Below are positions 8,229-17,516 of a DNA stretch of 64,000 nucleotides, one piece after another. The position numbers and the translations under genes are program-made. Numbering within the stretch: position 1 is the first letter of the stretch; each line of letters begins with the position of its first letter. The stretch comes from Bacteroidota bacterium. Lineage in GTDB: Bacteria; Bacteroidota; Bacteroidia; Bacteroidales; UBA12481. The notes beneath the pieces are model-generated. The model worked only from the letters and a program-made list of their open reading frames with translations, searched no databases and had not been told where the DNA came from. Location of the stretch: positions 18,857 to 82,856 of the forward strand of contig JABHCC010000085.1 in NCBI GenBank assembly GCA_018669475.1, in the 5' to 3' direction.

Positions 8229-9608
8229 TTATTTTGTTGTCAGAATGTCTGAAATGTTTTTTGTGAGTGGTCTTGAATCGGATAGTTCTTCATCCTCAGG
8301 CCCCAGTTGAATTTTCTTGTTCAGGAGATACAGGAACAAGACGAGCAAGATAGCATACACTACAAAGAATAGTATGAGTGAAAAGAGTATTTGATTATCG
8401 GTCACTGATTGAGAAAAGGCTTCCGAAGTGCGCAGTAAACCGTAAACTACCCATGGTTGCCTGCCCATTTCAGCGGCAAACCACCCTGTCTGATTTGCAA
8501 TTTGTGGCAGGAAAACTGCAAAGACAAATATCCGGAGCAGCCAGGGTTTGTTATACAATTTGCCTCTCCAAAGCATGAAACTACCGAAAAGTGTCACTGC
8601 AATTAATGTCATGCCTATTATAATCATAATATGATAAAACTGAAATACCGCATTAACCTGACCGGGGCGTTCATCTTCAGGAAAAGCATTTAATCCGGTA
8701 ACCGGGGCTTTGAAATCATAGTATATTAGGAATGATAAGCCTCCCGGGATTTTTAGTCCGCTTACTTTCTGTTTCTCTTTGTTTACCCATCCGAAGAGAT
8801 ACATATCTGCAGGTTCATTATCGGCAAAATGACCTTCAAGAGCAGCTAATTTGGCGGGTTGATTTTCAGCCACTCCGTCAGCAGAACTATGTCCGCTGAT
8901 CAACTGACTCATTGAAAATATTGTAGCTACGAGGAGGGCAATTTTGAATGCTTTTTTCGATATTTCTATATGCCTGCCCTTTAACAGATAATAGGCATGC
9001 ACACTTAATACCAGAAATGTTCCGGCCAGGATAGCCCCCAGCCAGACATGCATTATGCGGTCAAGTGAGGACGGGTTGAAAACCATAGCCCAGAAATCTG
9101 TTATCTCAGCCCGTACATTAATTCCCTCTCCTACAATGTGATAACCGGCCGGTGTTTGTTGCCAGCTGTTAGCCACCACAATCCAGACGGCTGAGAACAT
9201 GGAGCCAATAAAAACACCTATAGTTGAGACTAAATGTACCCATGGCTTGACCCGGTTCCATCCGAAGAGCAAAACGCCCAGAAAACCACTTTCCAGAGCA
9301 AAGGCAAAAATGCCTTCTGCTGCAAGGGCACTACCAAAAATATCACCCACATAGCGAGAATAGACTGCCCAATTGGTGCCAAACTCAAACTCCATGACAA
9401 TACCTGTAGCCACCCCAATGCCAAAGGTGAGGGCGAATATTTTTGTCCAGAACTTTGCAAGTTTATGATAGAGTTTGTTTTTAGTACGGATGTAGATGCT
9501 TTCGAAAATGACCATTAGAAATCCTAATCCGATACTTAATGGGGGATATATATAATGAAAGGCGATAGTAAAAGCGAATTGTATGCGTGCCAGAATTTCT
9601 GTTTCCAT
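8229..9608 (-). CDS. cydA: Cytochrome bd quinol oxidase subunit I
   Basis: A 459-residue haem-bearing subunit. Key features are the N-terminal FHYIYPPLSIGLG (haem ligand His), GIVMEFEFGTNW, the FALESGF helix carrying the conserved Glu, MHVWLGA (haem His) and the GRQPW box that follows the quinol-binding loop. The Q loop is short, as in many Bacteroidota. A GTG at 9611 directly precedes the ATG at 9608; I take the ATG. The upstream helicase stop (9612-9614) touches this start, so the two genes form one transcript, followed by cydB. Confidence 0.96.
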   Translation of the reverse strand: METEILARIQFAFTIAFHYIYPPLSIGLGFLMVIFESIYIRTKNKLYHKLAKFWTKIFALTFGIGVATGIVMEFEFGTNWAVYSRYVGDIFGSALAAEGIFAFALESGFLGVLLFGWNRVKPWVHLVSTIGVFIGSMFSAVWIVVANSWQQTPAGYHIVGEGINVRAEITDFWAMVFNPSSLDRIMHVWLGAILAGTFLVLSVHAYYLLKGRHIEISKKAFKIALLVATIFSMSQLISGHSSADGVAENQPAKLAALEGHFADNEPADMYLFGWVNKEKQKVSGLKIPGGLSFLIYYDFKAPVTGLNAFPEDERPGQVNAVFQFYHIMIIIGMTLIAVTLFGSFMLWRGKLYNKPWLLRIFVFAVFLPQIANQTGWFAAEMGRQPWVVYGLLRTSEAFSQSVTDNQILFSLILFFVVYAILLVLFLYLLNKKIQLGPEDEELSDSRPLTKNISDILTTK

Positions 9609-9611
9609 CAC

Positions 9612-10964
9612 TTATTTTTTCTTATTTCTTCGGTTAAAATTCTTATCTCCCTTGGTCTGGGGTTTCTTATACGTTTTCCTTTTTCTGAGGTATGATCCTC
9701 CCTGATTGGTTTTCTTATTCTTATCTTTTTTCTCGTGGAAAGCTCCTCCTCCCGATAGCTGTGATTTTGTATTTCTATTCGGGTTTTTAGTGATTTCTTT
9801 TGGTCGTTCTTCAGCGATTAATTCTCTTGAAACCTCCACTTCAGCAGGGAATTCAATTTGAGGAATTTTATAGTCCATCAGATCTTCAATAGCTTGCATT
9901 GCCTCTTCTTCAGCAGGGGTGTAAAACAAGATGGATTTACCTTCCTGCTCAGCTCTACCCGTTCTCCCAATCCGGTGCATGTAATTTTCAGGGAATCCCG
10001 GGGTGTCGAAATTGATAACGTGGGTAACCATTTCCAGGTCTATACCACGGGCAATAACATCTGTTGCAATCAGAATTCTTGTTACTCCTTTATCAAATTT
10101 ATTAACTGTCCTGATTCGGTTATTCTGAGATTTATTTGAATGGATAATACCGGTTTCTTCTCCAAATTGCTCTTCTAATGCTTCGAATAATTTGTCTGCA
10201 TTTTTCTTATGTGAGACAAAAACCAATACCTTCTGATAAAGCTCTTTATCATTAAGCAGGTGAGACAGGAGATTGACTTTGGTAAAAAAATTACGAACCG
10301 AATAGCATTGTTGAGCAATATTATCCAGCGGTGTACCACTGATGGCGACAGAGACTTTTACCGGCGCGATAAAAAAATCATCAATCAGGGCATCAACTTC
10401 CTCGGTCATGGTTGCAGAAAACATAATATTTTGTCTGCGTTCAGGGAGAAAGTCAAAGATGTTTGTCAACTGAAAGCGAAAACCCAGATCCAGCATGACA
10501 TCAACCTCATCGATCACTAGTTTTTTTACGCTCTTCAGAATTATGGCTCTGTTTACAAGTAAATCATATAATCGTCCGGGTGTGGCCACCAGAATATCCA
10601 TGCCTTCAGCCACAGCGAACATTTGGGTGTTGATATTGACTCCGCCATATACGCCTAAAGCGCGAACATTCAAGTATTTAGACAGGCTTTTCGCTTGCTC
10701 TACTACCTGAATAACCAATTCACGGGTAGGAACCATGATTAATACTCTGGGATTCACCTGCTTTGAGTATTTCAAATCCCTAAGTATGGGCAAGAGATAG
10801 GCAAATGTTTTACCAGTACCGGTTTGGGCTATACCCACCACATCTTTTCCAGATAGCACAACAGGACAGGCTTTCTCCTGAATTGGGGTAGGCTTATCAA
10901 ATCCCAGTTCCTCAACGGCCCGGTACAACTGATTGGAAAGGTTTAAAATTTCAAAATCATTCAT
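9612..10964 (-). CDS. DEAD-box-type ATP-dependent RNA helicase (RhlE-like) with a DEVD motif II
   Basis: A 450-residue two-domain helicase. It shows a Q motif (GFDKPTPIQ, 21-29), motif I AQTGTGKT (46-53), motif Ib TPGR, motif II at 152-155 reading DEVD instead of DEAD, motif III SAT (183-185) and motif VI HRIGRTGR. A strongly basic, low-complexity tail (about 385-450) probably binds RNA. Such enzymes remodel ribosomal or mRNA structure, often in the cold. The position between glpD and cydA, with no spacer before cydA, ties its expression to respiration. The Ala-to-Val change in motif II is conservative and probably tolerated. Confidence 0.93.
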   Translation of the reverse strand: MNDFEILNLSNQLYRAVEELGFDKPTPIQEKACPVVLSGKDVVGIAQTGTGKTFAYLLPILRDLKYSKQVNPRVLIMVPTRELVIQVVEQAKSLSKYLNVRALGVYGGVNINTQMFAVAEGMDILVATPGRLYDLLVNRAIILKSVKKLVIDEVDVMLDLGFRFQLTNIFDFLPERRQNIMFSATMTEEVDALIDDFFIAPVKVSVAISGTPLDNIAQQCYSVRNFFTKVNLLSHLLNDKELYQKVLVFVSHKKNADKLFEALEEQFGEETGIIHSNKSQNNRIRTVNKFDKGVTRILIATDVIARGIDLEMVTHVINFDTPGFPENYMHRIGRTGRAEQEGKSILFYTPAEEEAMQAIEDLMDYKIPQIEFPAEVEVSRELIAEERPKEITKNPNRNTKSQLSGGGAFHEKKDKNKKTNQGGSYLRKRKTYKKPQTKGDKNFNRRNKKK

Positions 10965-11030
10965 TCAGGAAATTTTTCACAAAGGTATAGCATATAATGA
11001 TCAGACCATTATAAACCAGAAATGTTTTAT

Positions 11031-12599
11031 TTATCCTTCCAGATAGTATCCTTGAGCAAGGGATGTAAACTCTTCTATTTGTCTCACTTGCCAGTCTTCA
11101 TCTTCACCCAGTTCACGGGCCATAATTGCGGCCACTTTGGGAGCCATCTCAATTGCTGCACGTGCATCCAGATAGAGAGCACGCACTCTTCTAGCCAGTA
11201 CATCGTCGAGCGTAATTGCCATTTCTTCTCTACAGGCCCACACAACCTCAGCTACAGTAAAATCCATTTGATCATGTAGTTGTTCAGCCATTTCGGGATG
11301 GTCGATCATCATGTCTTTAATGGCTTTGGCATCAGATCCGTAAACATAGAGGTGATCATCCATATCCATATTTTTCAAAAAGCCATGAAGGGGAAGATTT
11401 TCTGTGATACAGTCACGGTCGTCCAATCCACCTACGAGAGAAGCTTTGTCAATAGTATCCTGGCCCATCTTACGGTATGTGGTCCATTTTCCACCTGTGA
11501 TAGTGACCAGTCCGGAGAGTGAAACCATTACTTTATGGCTTCGAGAAATTTCTTTGGTTTTTTTATCATCTCCTTCAGGGGCAGCCAGGGGTCTGAGTCC
11601 GGCAAAAATACTACGTACATCACTCCGTTTTGGAGGACGTGTGAGGTAGCGACCCGCAGTGTTCAGGACAAACTCAATTTCTGATTCCAGTGCCCGGGGT
11701 TCAAGGCTGGCTTCCTCGATCAGGGTATCTGTTGTACCTACCACCACTTTGCCTCTCCATGGCACAGCAAATAGCACTCTCCCGTCATCAGTTTTTGGAA
11801 TCATGATAGCATGATCACCCTGTAAAAAGTCATGATCAAGTACCAGATGAATACCCTGACTCGGTACAACCCTGGGACTTATCCCCGGTTCATCCATTTG
11901 AAGGATATCATCGGTAAATACTCCTGTGGCATTCACCACCGATTTGGTTTTAAACCTATATTCCTTACCGCTTACAGTATCAATTGCCATTACTCCATCA
12001 ACCAACTGATCCTCTCCTTTGGTAAGGCCACTTACCTTCATGTAGTTCAGAGCCACACCGTTATAATCAATAATTGTCTGTGCCAGATTAACCGAAAGGC
12101 GGGCATCATCGAATTGACCGTCGTGATAAATTACACCTCCGGTTAATCCATCCTGCCGGATGGTTGGGAGGGCCTCCAGTGTAGCTTCTTTAGACAGATG
12201 GATGGATGGGCCAAGACCTAGTTTCCCGGCCATCATATCGTAGACTTTTAGTCCGACAGTATAAAATGGTCCTCCCCACCACTCATAATTAGGAATGATA
12301 AAGGATTGGTTTTTTACAAGATGGGGGGCATTTTTTCGCATCAGTCCTCTTTCTCTCAAAGCTTCAAGCACAAGTGAGATATCTCCTTGGGCCAGGTAAC
12401 GAACTCCACCATGTACCAGTTTGGTGCTCCGGCTTGAGGTTCCTTTAGCAAAATCAGACATTTCGAGAAGCAGGGTTTTGTATTTTCGTGTAGCAGCTTC
12501 TAGTGCAGCCCCCAGCCCAGTCGCTCCTCCACCAATGACGATCACATCCCATTCGCCTTGAAAATCTACTGCTTTCTTAAGTTGTTTATCCCTTTTCAC
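11031..12599 (-). CDS. glpD: FAD-dependent glycerol-3-phosphate dehydrogenase
   Basis: A 522-residue member of the GlpD/DAO family. It opens with a dinucleotide-binding motif (VIVIGGGATGLGAALEAA, about 20-37), followed by GTSSRSTKLVHGGVRYL, which is typical of GlpD, and a C-terminal cap with conserved CITENLPLHG and WACREEMA elements. It oxidises glycerol-3-phosphate to dihydroxyacetone phosphate and passes electrons to membrane quinone. It lies 34 bases after glpK on the same strand. With cydAB downstream, the cluster could carry electrons from glycerol to oxygen. No glpF transporter is in the window. Confidence 0.95.
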   Translation of the reverse strand: MKRDKQLKKAVDFQGEWDVIVIGGGATGLGAALEAATRKYKTLLLEMSDFAKGTSSRSTKLVHGGVRYLAQGDISLVLEALRERGLMRKNAPHLVKNQSFIIPNYEWWGGPFYTVGLKVYDMMAGKLGLGPSIHLSKEATLEALPTIRQDGLTGGVIYHDGQFDDARLSVNLAQTIIDYNGVALNYMKVSGLTKGEDQLVDGVMAIDTVSGKEYRFKTKSVVNATGVFTDDILQMDEPGISPRVVPSQGIHLVLDHDFLQGDHAIMIPKTDDGRVLFAVPWRGKVVVGTTDTLIEEASLEPRALESEIEFVLNTAGRYLTRPPKRSDVRSIFAGLRPLAAPEGDDKKTKEISRSHKVMVSLSGLVTITGGKWTTYRKMGQDTIDKASLVGGLDDRDCITENLPLHGFLKNMDMDDHLYVYGSDAKAIKDMMIDHPEMAEQLHDQMDFTVAEVVWACREEMAITLDDVLARRVRALYLDARAAIEMAPKVAAIMARELGEDEDWQVRQIEEFTSLAQGYYLEG

Positions 12600-12633
12600 T
12601 GTAAATAGGTTTTAAAGTTGCACGAAGCCTTTC

Positions 12634-14136
12634 TTATTCATCTTCTTCATCAATCCAGGATTTGGCCTTGTCGAGGGCGCGTGTCCATTTCCTGACCATT
12701 ACTGCCATATCATCTGCTTTTATCTCCTGATCGAATTGCTTTTCTTTTTGCCATTGTGACTGCAGGTCATCCATGTCTTTCCAGTATCCAACAGCTAATC
12801 CGGCCAGATACGCTGCTCCGAGGGCAGTTGTTTCAAGTTGTTTTGGACGGATCACCGGTGCCTGCAGGCAATCAGACTGGAATTGCATTAGCAGATTATT
12901 TGCTGCAGCTCCTCCATCGACACGAAGTTCCAGGATTTCAATTCCTGAATCGGCTTCCATGGATTTAAGTACATCCCTCACCTGAAAAGCTATTCCCTCG
13001 AGGGTAGCTCTGGCAAAATGTCCTTTATTTGATCCACGTGTAATACCAAGCACTGTTCCCCTGGCATAAGGATCCCAATGTGGAGCTCCGAGCCCCGAAA
13101 GTGCAGGTACAAAATAAACACCACCATTGTCATCAACAGTTTTAGCCAGTTCTTCAATCTCCGGGGCAGTTTTTATTAATCCCAGCTGATCACGCAACCA
13201 TTGCACAGCCGCACCAGCTATAAAAATTGATCCCTCAAGAGCATAGTGAACCTGATCTCCGATTTTCCATGCCACGGTAGTTAGAAGGTTATTCTCTGAC
13301 TTTATAGCTTTGGAGCCAGTATTCATAAGCATAAAACAGCCTGTTCCGTAAGTGTTTTTGGCCATTCCGGGCTGAGTACATTGCTGACCAAATAAAGCGG
13401 CCTGTTGATCACCCGCAATCCCTGCGATAGGTATTTCATGAGCAAAAAGTGTAGTCTTGGTATGAGCCATAATTTCACTGGATGCTACCACTTCAGGCAA
13501 CATGCTTTTCGGGATGCTCAGCATATCCAGCAGTTCATCATCCCATTCACAAGTATGGATGTTGAACATCATTGTTCTGCTGGCATTGGTAATGTCGGTA
13601 ATATGGCGACTACCCTGTGTTAATTTCCAAACCAACCATGAATCTACTGTTCCGAAAGCCAGCTGTCCTTTTTCTGCTTTCTCACGGGCTCCTTCAACAT
13701 GATCTAAAATCCATTTCACTTTTGTGCCTGAGAAATAGGCATCGATTACTAATCCGGTTTTATCCTTCACCTTATTCTCAAAGCCATTTTGCTTCAGAGT
13801 CTCACAGGTTTTGGCAGTTCGCCTGTCTTGCCACACAATGGCATTATAAACCGGATCACCGCTTATTCTATCCCATACAATGGTGGTTTCACGCTGGTTG
13901 GTTATCCCGATAGCAGCGAGGTTTTTTCCGTTTATTCCAATTTTACTTATTGCCTCTGCGACTACTGCAGCCTGAGAAGACCATATCTCATTCGGATCGT
14001 GTTCAACCCATCCTGGTTTTGGGAATATTTGTTCAAATTCTTTCTGAGCGAGAGATTTTATGGCTCCATCATGATCAAAAACTATGGCCCTGGAACTGGT
14101 AGTTCCCTGATCTAAGGCAAGAATGTACTTTTGCAT
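12634..14136 (-). CDS. glpK: Glycerol kinase
   Basis: A 500-residue FGGY-family kinase of normal length. It has the phosphate-1 motif DQGTTSSRA (about 8-16), the glycerol-contacting WVEHDP and [11 protein letters not shown] segments, the [13 protein letters not shown] segment and the C-terminal DGGAAANN loop. It phosphorylates glycerol with ATP and hands glycerol-3-phosphate to GlpD, encoded next. It is the first gene of the minus-strand block. The 270 bases upstream (14137-14410) hold no other gene and should contain the promoter, but I could not pick a convincing box. Confidence 0.97.
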   Translation of the reverse strand: MQKYILALDQGTTSSRAIVFDHDGAIKSLAQKEFEQIFPKPGWVEHDPNEIWSSQAAVVAEAISKIGINGKNLAAIGITNQRETTIVWDRISGDPVYNAIVWQDRRTAKTCETLKQNGFENKVKDKTGLVIDAYFSGTKVKWILDHVEGAREKAEKGQLAFGTVDSWLVWKLTQGSRHITDITNASRTMMFNIHTCEWDDELLDMLSIPKSMLPEVVASSEIMAHTKTTLFAHEIPIAGIAGDQQAALFGQQCTQPGMAKNTYGTGCFMLMNTGSKAIKSENNLLTTVAWKIGDQVHYALEGSIFIAGAAVQWLRDQLGLIKTAPEIEELAKTVDDNGGVYFVPALSGLGAPHWDPYARGTVLGITRGSNKGHFARATLEGIAFQVRDVLKSMEADSGIEILELRVDGGAAANNLLMQFQSDCLQAPVIRPKQLETTALGAAYLAGLAVGYWKDMDDLQSQWQKEKQFDQEIKADDMAVMVRKWTRALDKAKSWIDEEDE

Positions 14137-14410
14137 TGGTTTTTTCTGTTTCTATAAAGATACCAAAGTCCTTTAGATTATCAGATTTTCTTTGGTTCAA
14201 GAAGTGCTGTTAAAGCCAAACCAAGGGAGAGGTATTTCATAATAGAACCAATCGGCATGAATCTCTACCCCTACCTGAAATATGTCCTTATATTTGTGGA
14301 ATCCCACCATCATCTTACAGGCTAAAACTGGAATTATAGCAGTTAATTTGGGAATAATTTAGACTATATTCTAATTTGTTTGATACATAGGACTATATCC
14401 TGGAGGTCGA

Positions 14411-14902
14411 TTAATCATCATAAAATTTCAAACCACACTTTGAACAATATCTTATATTAAAGACATCACCTAAAAGACTATTACAACCCGGACATCTCCA
14501 TGTGAGACCAATTAATATAAGATCTGCAAAAAAGAAAAGATAGATGAATGGAGCCCAAATACGTTTTGGTATTCCAGAGAAAAGCAACAATAAGGTGGAA
14601 GCTAACAAAACAACCACTACACCAAAAGTAAAAAAGCGGATTCGTTTTCTCTTCTCAAAAACAAGCATGATTTTCTTCATTTGATCACTATCACTATCAC
14701 TATTATCATTCTCTATCAGCCTTACACCTAATACCTCACTTAGAATTCTAAGAGTATAAAGTCTGGGTGTAACTTCGTCGTTTTCAATTCGTTGAATAGT
14801 GCGAATGTTTAGTCTGCATTTATTTGCAAATTCTGCTTGTGATAACCTTTGCTCCTGTCTTGCAACCTTTATTTGCTTCCCTATTGAAAGCTGCTGTACC
14901 AT
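14411..14902 (-). CDS. XRE-family regulator with two membrane segments and a zinc ribbon
   Basis: About 163 residues when started at the ATG at 14902; the frame stays open to 14959, but the extra residues are AT-rich spacer. Residues 5-60 are a helix-turn-helix of the XRE/Cro type (IGKQIKVARQEQRLSQAEFA, then NIRTIQRIENDEVTPR). After a linker come two hydrophobic segments, then a C-terminal zinc ribbon (CPGCNSLLGDVFNIRYCSKC). This combination gives a membrane-tethered DNA-binding protein. What it senses and regulates is not evident; it is monocistronic and lies next to the LytTR pair. Confidence 0.8.
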   Translation of the reverse strand: MVQQLSIGKQIKVARQEQRLSQAEFANKCRLNIRTIQRIENDEVTPRLYTLRILSEVLGVRLIENDNSDSDSDQMKKIMLVFEKRKRIRFFTFGVVVVLLASTLLLLFSGIPKRIWAPFIYLFFFADLILIGLTWRCPGCNSLLGDVFNIRYCSKCGLKFYDD

Positions 14903-15049
14903 AGTTTGCTTTTTAATAATACTTGCATAAATATAGTAATCTAATAGCTTAATAATCAAATTATTCCCACGACTTTTCTACGGCATTTTACTTTGTCCAA
15001 AGAATTCTTATAGATTACCAATTTCACTCCTATTTACTACAAAACATCA

Positions 15050-15763
15050 CTATGGTTTCTCCAATTTTTTTAGAACTGCAGTTTTATAGCTACGGCTGAC
15101 CGGGATCTCCTTTTCATTAATCTCTACCGATTCACTTGTGAAAGACTGGACGCTTCCTAATGATACAATAAAGGAGCGATGCACTCTGAGAAAATCTTTT
15201 TGCGGGAGTTTTGCTTCTATATTTGAAATTGTTTCCCGTGTTACAATCACTTTCTCTGACAAATGAATCTTTATATAGTCACTGAGGCTTTCAATATAAT
15301 TGATATCTGAGAATCTGATTCTGACCATTTTGCGATCAGAGCGTACAAAAATAGAATCACTTTTCTCAGGTATTATCTCTTCGGATTGGGTAAGAAAGGT
15401 TTGGTTTTCATCAAGATATTTATTGATCCCCTGAAGCAGTCGTTCAAATGAGATTGGTTTTAGCAGGTAATCCACCGCCTGTAGGTCGAAGCCATCAACT
15501 GCGTAGTCACGGTAAGCGGTTGTGAAAATTACTTTGATGTCTTTGGTCATCGATTTAGCAAATGACAAACCTGATATTTCAGGCATATTTATATCAAGGA
15601 ATACCAAGTCTATTTTTGCCCTGTTAATCGCCGTGAAAGCTTCCATTGCATTCTTGCATTGGGCCACAACATGAATTGAATCAATCTTACCCAGGTAACT
15701 GGATAATATATCCCTGGCAACGGGTTCATCATCGACAATAATGCATTGAATAATTTTAGACAT
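15050..15763 (-). CDS. LytTR-type response regulator
   Basis: Started at the ATG at 15763 (the frame opens at 15775), about 237 residues. The receiver domain (1-120) has the acidic pair VDDEP, the phospho-acceptor Asp in LVFLDINMPE, and the conserved Lys in LLKPI. The C-terminal LytTR DNA-binding domain (about 140-237) contains the FLRVHRSFIVS signature. It overlaps the upstream kinase gene by 8 bases, so the two are translated as a pair. Targets are unknown; the divergent MotA/ExbB-like gene is a possible one. Confidence 0.92.
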   Translation of the reverse strand: MSKIIQCIIVDDEPVARDILSSYLGKIDSIHVVAQCKNAMEAFTAINRAKIDLVFLDINMPEISGLSFAKSMTKDIKVIFTTAYRDYAVDGFDLQAVDYLLKPISFERLLQGINKYLDENQTFLTQSEEIIPEKSDSIFVRSDRKMVRIRFSDINYIESLSDYIKIHLSEKVIVTRETISNIEAKLPQKDFLRVHRSFIVSLGSVQSFTSESVEINEKEIPVSRSYKTAVLKKLEKP

Positions 15764-16823
15764 TGCTGATGGCATTTAGATTCAAGATCCTTAATTTGAC
15801 GGAGAACCAATGCTCATCCGTCTTGATTTCGAGTTTGTACTTTTCTTTGTAATGAAGGTCAAGTCTTTTTCTTATATTTTCAAGACCAATACCCTGCAGT
15901 TCATTATTGTCATCTGTCTGTAAGATCGTATTTCTGATTTTGAAATCAAGGAGGTTATTTCTGGCTTCTATCTCTATTTCAAGTTGTAAAAAGCCATCTT
16001 TAATATCTCCATGTTTAAAAGCGTTTTCAACAAATGGGATCAACAACATGGGAGGAACCTGTATGTCATCATCAATCTCATTTGTGTCGAAGGTGACTTT
16101 CAGGGTATCCTGAAACCTGATTTTCTCAAGCTCAACATATTCTTTGATATGCATTACTTCTTCTTTCAGATTAACCTTTGGTTTATTTATTTGGTACAGA
16201 ATATAATCCAGGAGATTCGAAAGTTTCAGAATGATGTCAGGAGTGTGTTTCGATTGCTTTAATGCGAAACCATAGATGGTATTCAATGTGTTAAACAGGA
16301 AGTGTGGGTGGATCTGCCTTTTTAAGTAGTGTAATTCCTGTTCTTTGATCTGGAGTTGGGTGGCTAGTATCTTATTTTGCAGCTCTTTATTTCTTGAATC
16401 TGTTTTGAAATTATGGTTCAAAACGCTTACAAAACTCACCAGAACCACAATCAGGTAAACTAATATCAGGATGAATAAGAAGTTCTTACTCATTGGTGGC
16501 ATGATTGCGATATTAAAATCAAGTAAAAATATCAGACAGGCGTATATGGCGAGAACTATGAAATATGAAGAAAACACGAGAGTATAAAAACTATACAGGA
16601 AGAACTTCAGATATTTTCTGGTAAGAAGAAATCCTGGAATTAATTTATAAACCACGTAATAAGTCAGCATAATCGTGAGCGGTAGCAGGCAAGACGAGAA
16701 CCATATTGCGTAGGCCGTATCAACTGAATTATAGCTGAAGAAATAGACAAAGAAAAACCATACTGCTGTCCAAAACAGTGCATGAAAAAGTAGAACTCTG
16801 ATTTGCTTAAATCTCAGTCTCAT
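15756..16823 (-). CDS. LytS-type sensor histidine kinase
   Basis: About 355 residues from the ATG at 16823 (the frame opens at 16889, but the added residues are not family-like). The N-terminal half has four hydrophobic segments. A coiled stretch follows (QNKILATQLQIKEQELHYLK), then the phospho-acceptor box QIHPHFLFNTLNTI and a HATPase domain (PPMLLIPFVENAFKHG, and GIGLENIRKRL). It has no recognisable sensor domain apart from the membrane bundle, so the signal is probably membrane-associated. It partners the downstream LytTR regulator through a gene overlap. Confidence 0.92.
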   Translation of the reverse strand: MRLRFKQIRVLLFHALFWTAVWFFFVYFFSYNSVDTAYAIWFSSCLLPLTIMLTYYVVYKLIPGFLLTRKYLKFFLYSFYTLVFSSYFIVLAIYACLIFLLDFNIAIMPPMSKNFLFILILVYLIVVLVSFVSVLNHNFKTDSRNKELQNKILATQLQIKEQELHYLKRQIHPHFLFNTLNTIYGFALKQSKHTPDIILKLSNLLDYILYQINKPKVNLKEEVMHIKEYVELEKIRFQDTLKVTFDTNEIDDDIQVPPMLLIPFVENAFKHGDIKDGFLQLEIEIEARNNLLDFKIRNTILQTDDNNELQGIGLENIRKRLDLHYKEKYKLEIKTDEHWFSVKLRILNLNAISNV

Positions 16824-17034
16824 AATAGCAATATTACAAAATCTCTGATTGCTGACCCCGAAAAAATAGACTAATAACCGATTTAGCACTGGTTTTTGCA
16901 GAAAAGAAGAATATTAAGCAATTTGCATAAGTAATCGGGTAGAAAAGGGAAGGGCAGTCTCTATCCGTCGCAAATAAAATTATTCGATTGAATATGCCCC
17001 TACCTTTCGGGTAGTATTCATTAAACAGATTATT

Positions 17035-17409
17035 ATGAGTTCATTTTTCGAAAAACTAAACGAGGGCGGACCCTTTTTCACCTATCCAATCATTGTGTTT
17101 CTTATCATTATTATTGCTCTGTTTGTTAAGGGATACATCCGGAAGGAAAATAATAAGAAGATCATATCACTTATTGCGTCCATCGCATGGTTTGCTGTGG
17201 CCTGGGGGTTTCTTGGTCGTACTTTCGGATTAATAGTTGCATTTGATAATATTGCTGCTGCCGGAGAATTAACCCCCCCTCTCATGGCTGAAGGACTTAA
17301 AATGGCGATTCTAAATCCTTTGTTGGGGATAAGTGTTTTTCTTATTGCCCGTCTGGGTATTATTATTCTTACACTGTTACAAAAAGAAAATGTGGAAAGG
17401 GTAGAGTAG
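17035..17409 (+). CDS. MotA/TolQ/ExbB proton-channel-like small membrane protein
   Basis: A 124-residue protein with three hydrophobic segments. Residues 66-100 (FLGRTFGLIVAFDNIAAAGE, then PPLMAEGLKMAILNPLLGI) match the core of the MotA/TolQ/ExbB family, where a GxxFGLi..F..i...g.i.p..l..G...A element lines the ion path. It is shorter than true ExbB/TolQ (about 200+ residues), and no ExbD/TolR partner is adjacent. It may therefore be a stand-alone member of unknown partner. It is transcribed away from the LytS/LytTR pair, with a 211-base shared upstream region. Confidence 0.7.
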   Translation: MSSFFEKLNEGGPFFTYPIIVFLIIIIALFVKGYIRKENNKKIISLIASIAWFAVAWGFLGRTFGLIVAFDNIAAAGELTPPLMAEGLKMAILNPLLGISVFLIARLGIIILTLLQKENVERVE

Positions 17410-17434
17410 TCAGGTTTCCTTCGGATTGCTGACT
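17408..17434 (+). terminator. Possible terminator after the MotA/ExbB-like gene
   Basis: A hairpin with six paired bases, AGTCAG/CTGACT, overlaps the stop codon at 17407-17409 and is followed by a T-rich run (TTTCATTGTTATTG). The stem is short, so this is only a possible intrinsic terminator. Confidence 0.35.
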
Positions 17435-17516
17435 TTCATTGTTATTGTCAATTGGTATTCTCCTGATTTGCAAAGTTTTTAGTATCTTAAGCAATCAATA
17501 CCAAAACAAGCTAAGG

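Noticed and set aside
9612..10964. DEVD motif as a sign of an inactive helicase
   Set aside because: All other motifs are intact and Val for Ala in motif II is conservative; inactivity is not supported.
14137..14410. RNA gene or riboswitch upstream of glpK
   Set aside because: No cloverleaf, conserved riboswitch core or strong hairpin could be made out; tRNA and rRNA genes were not seen anywhere in the window.
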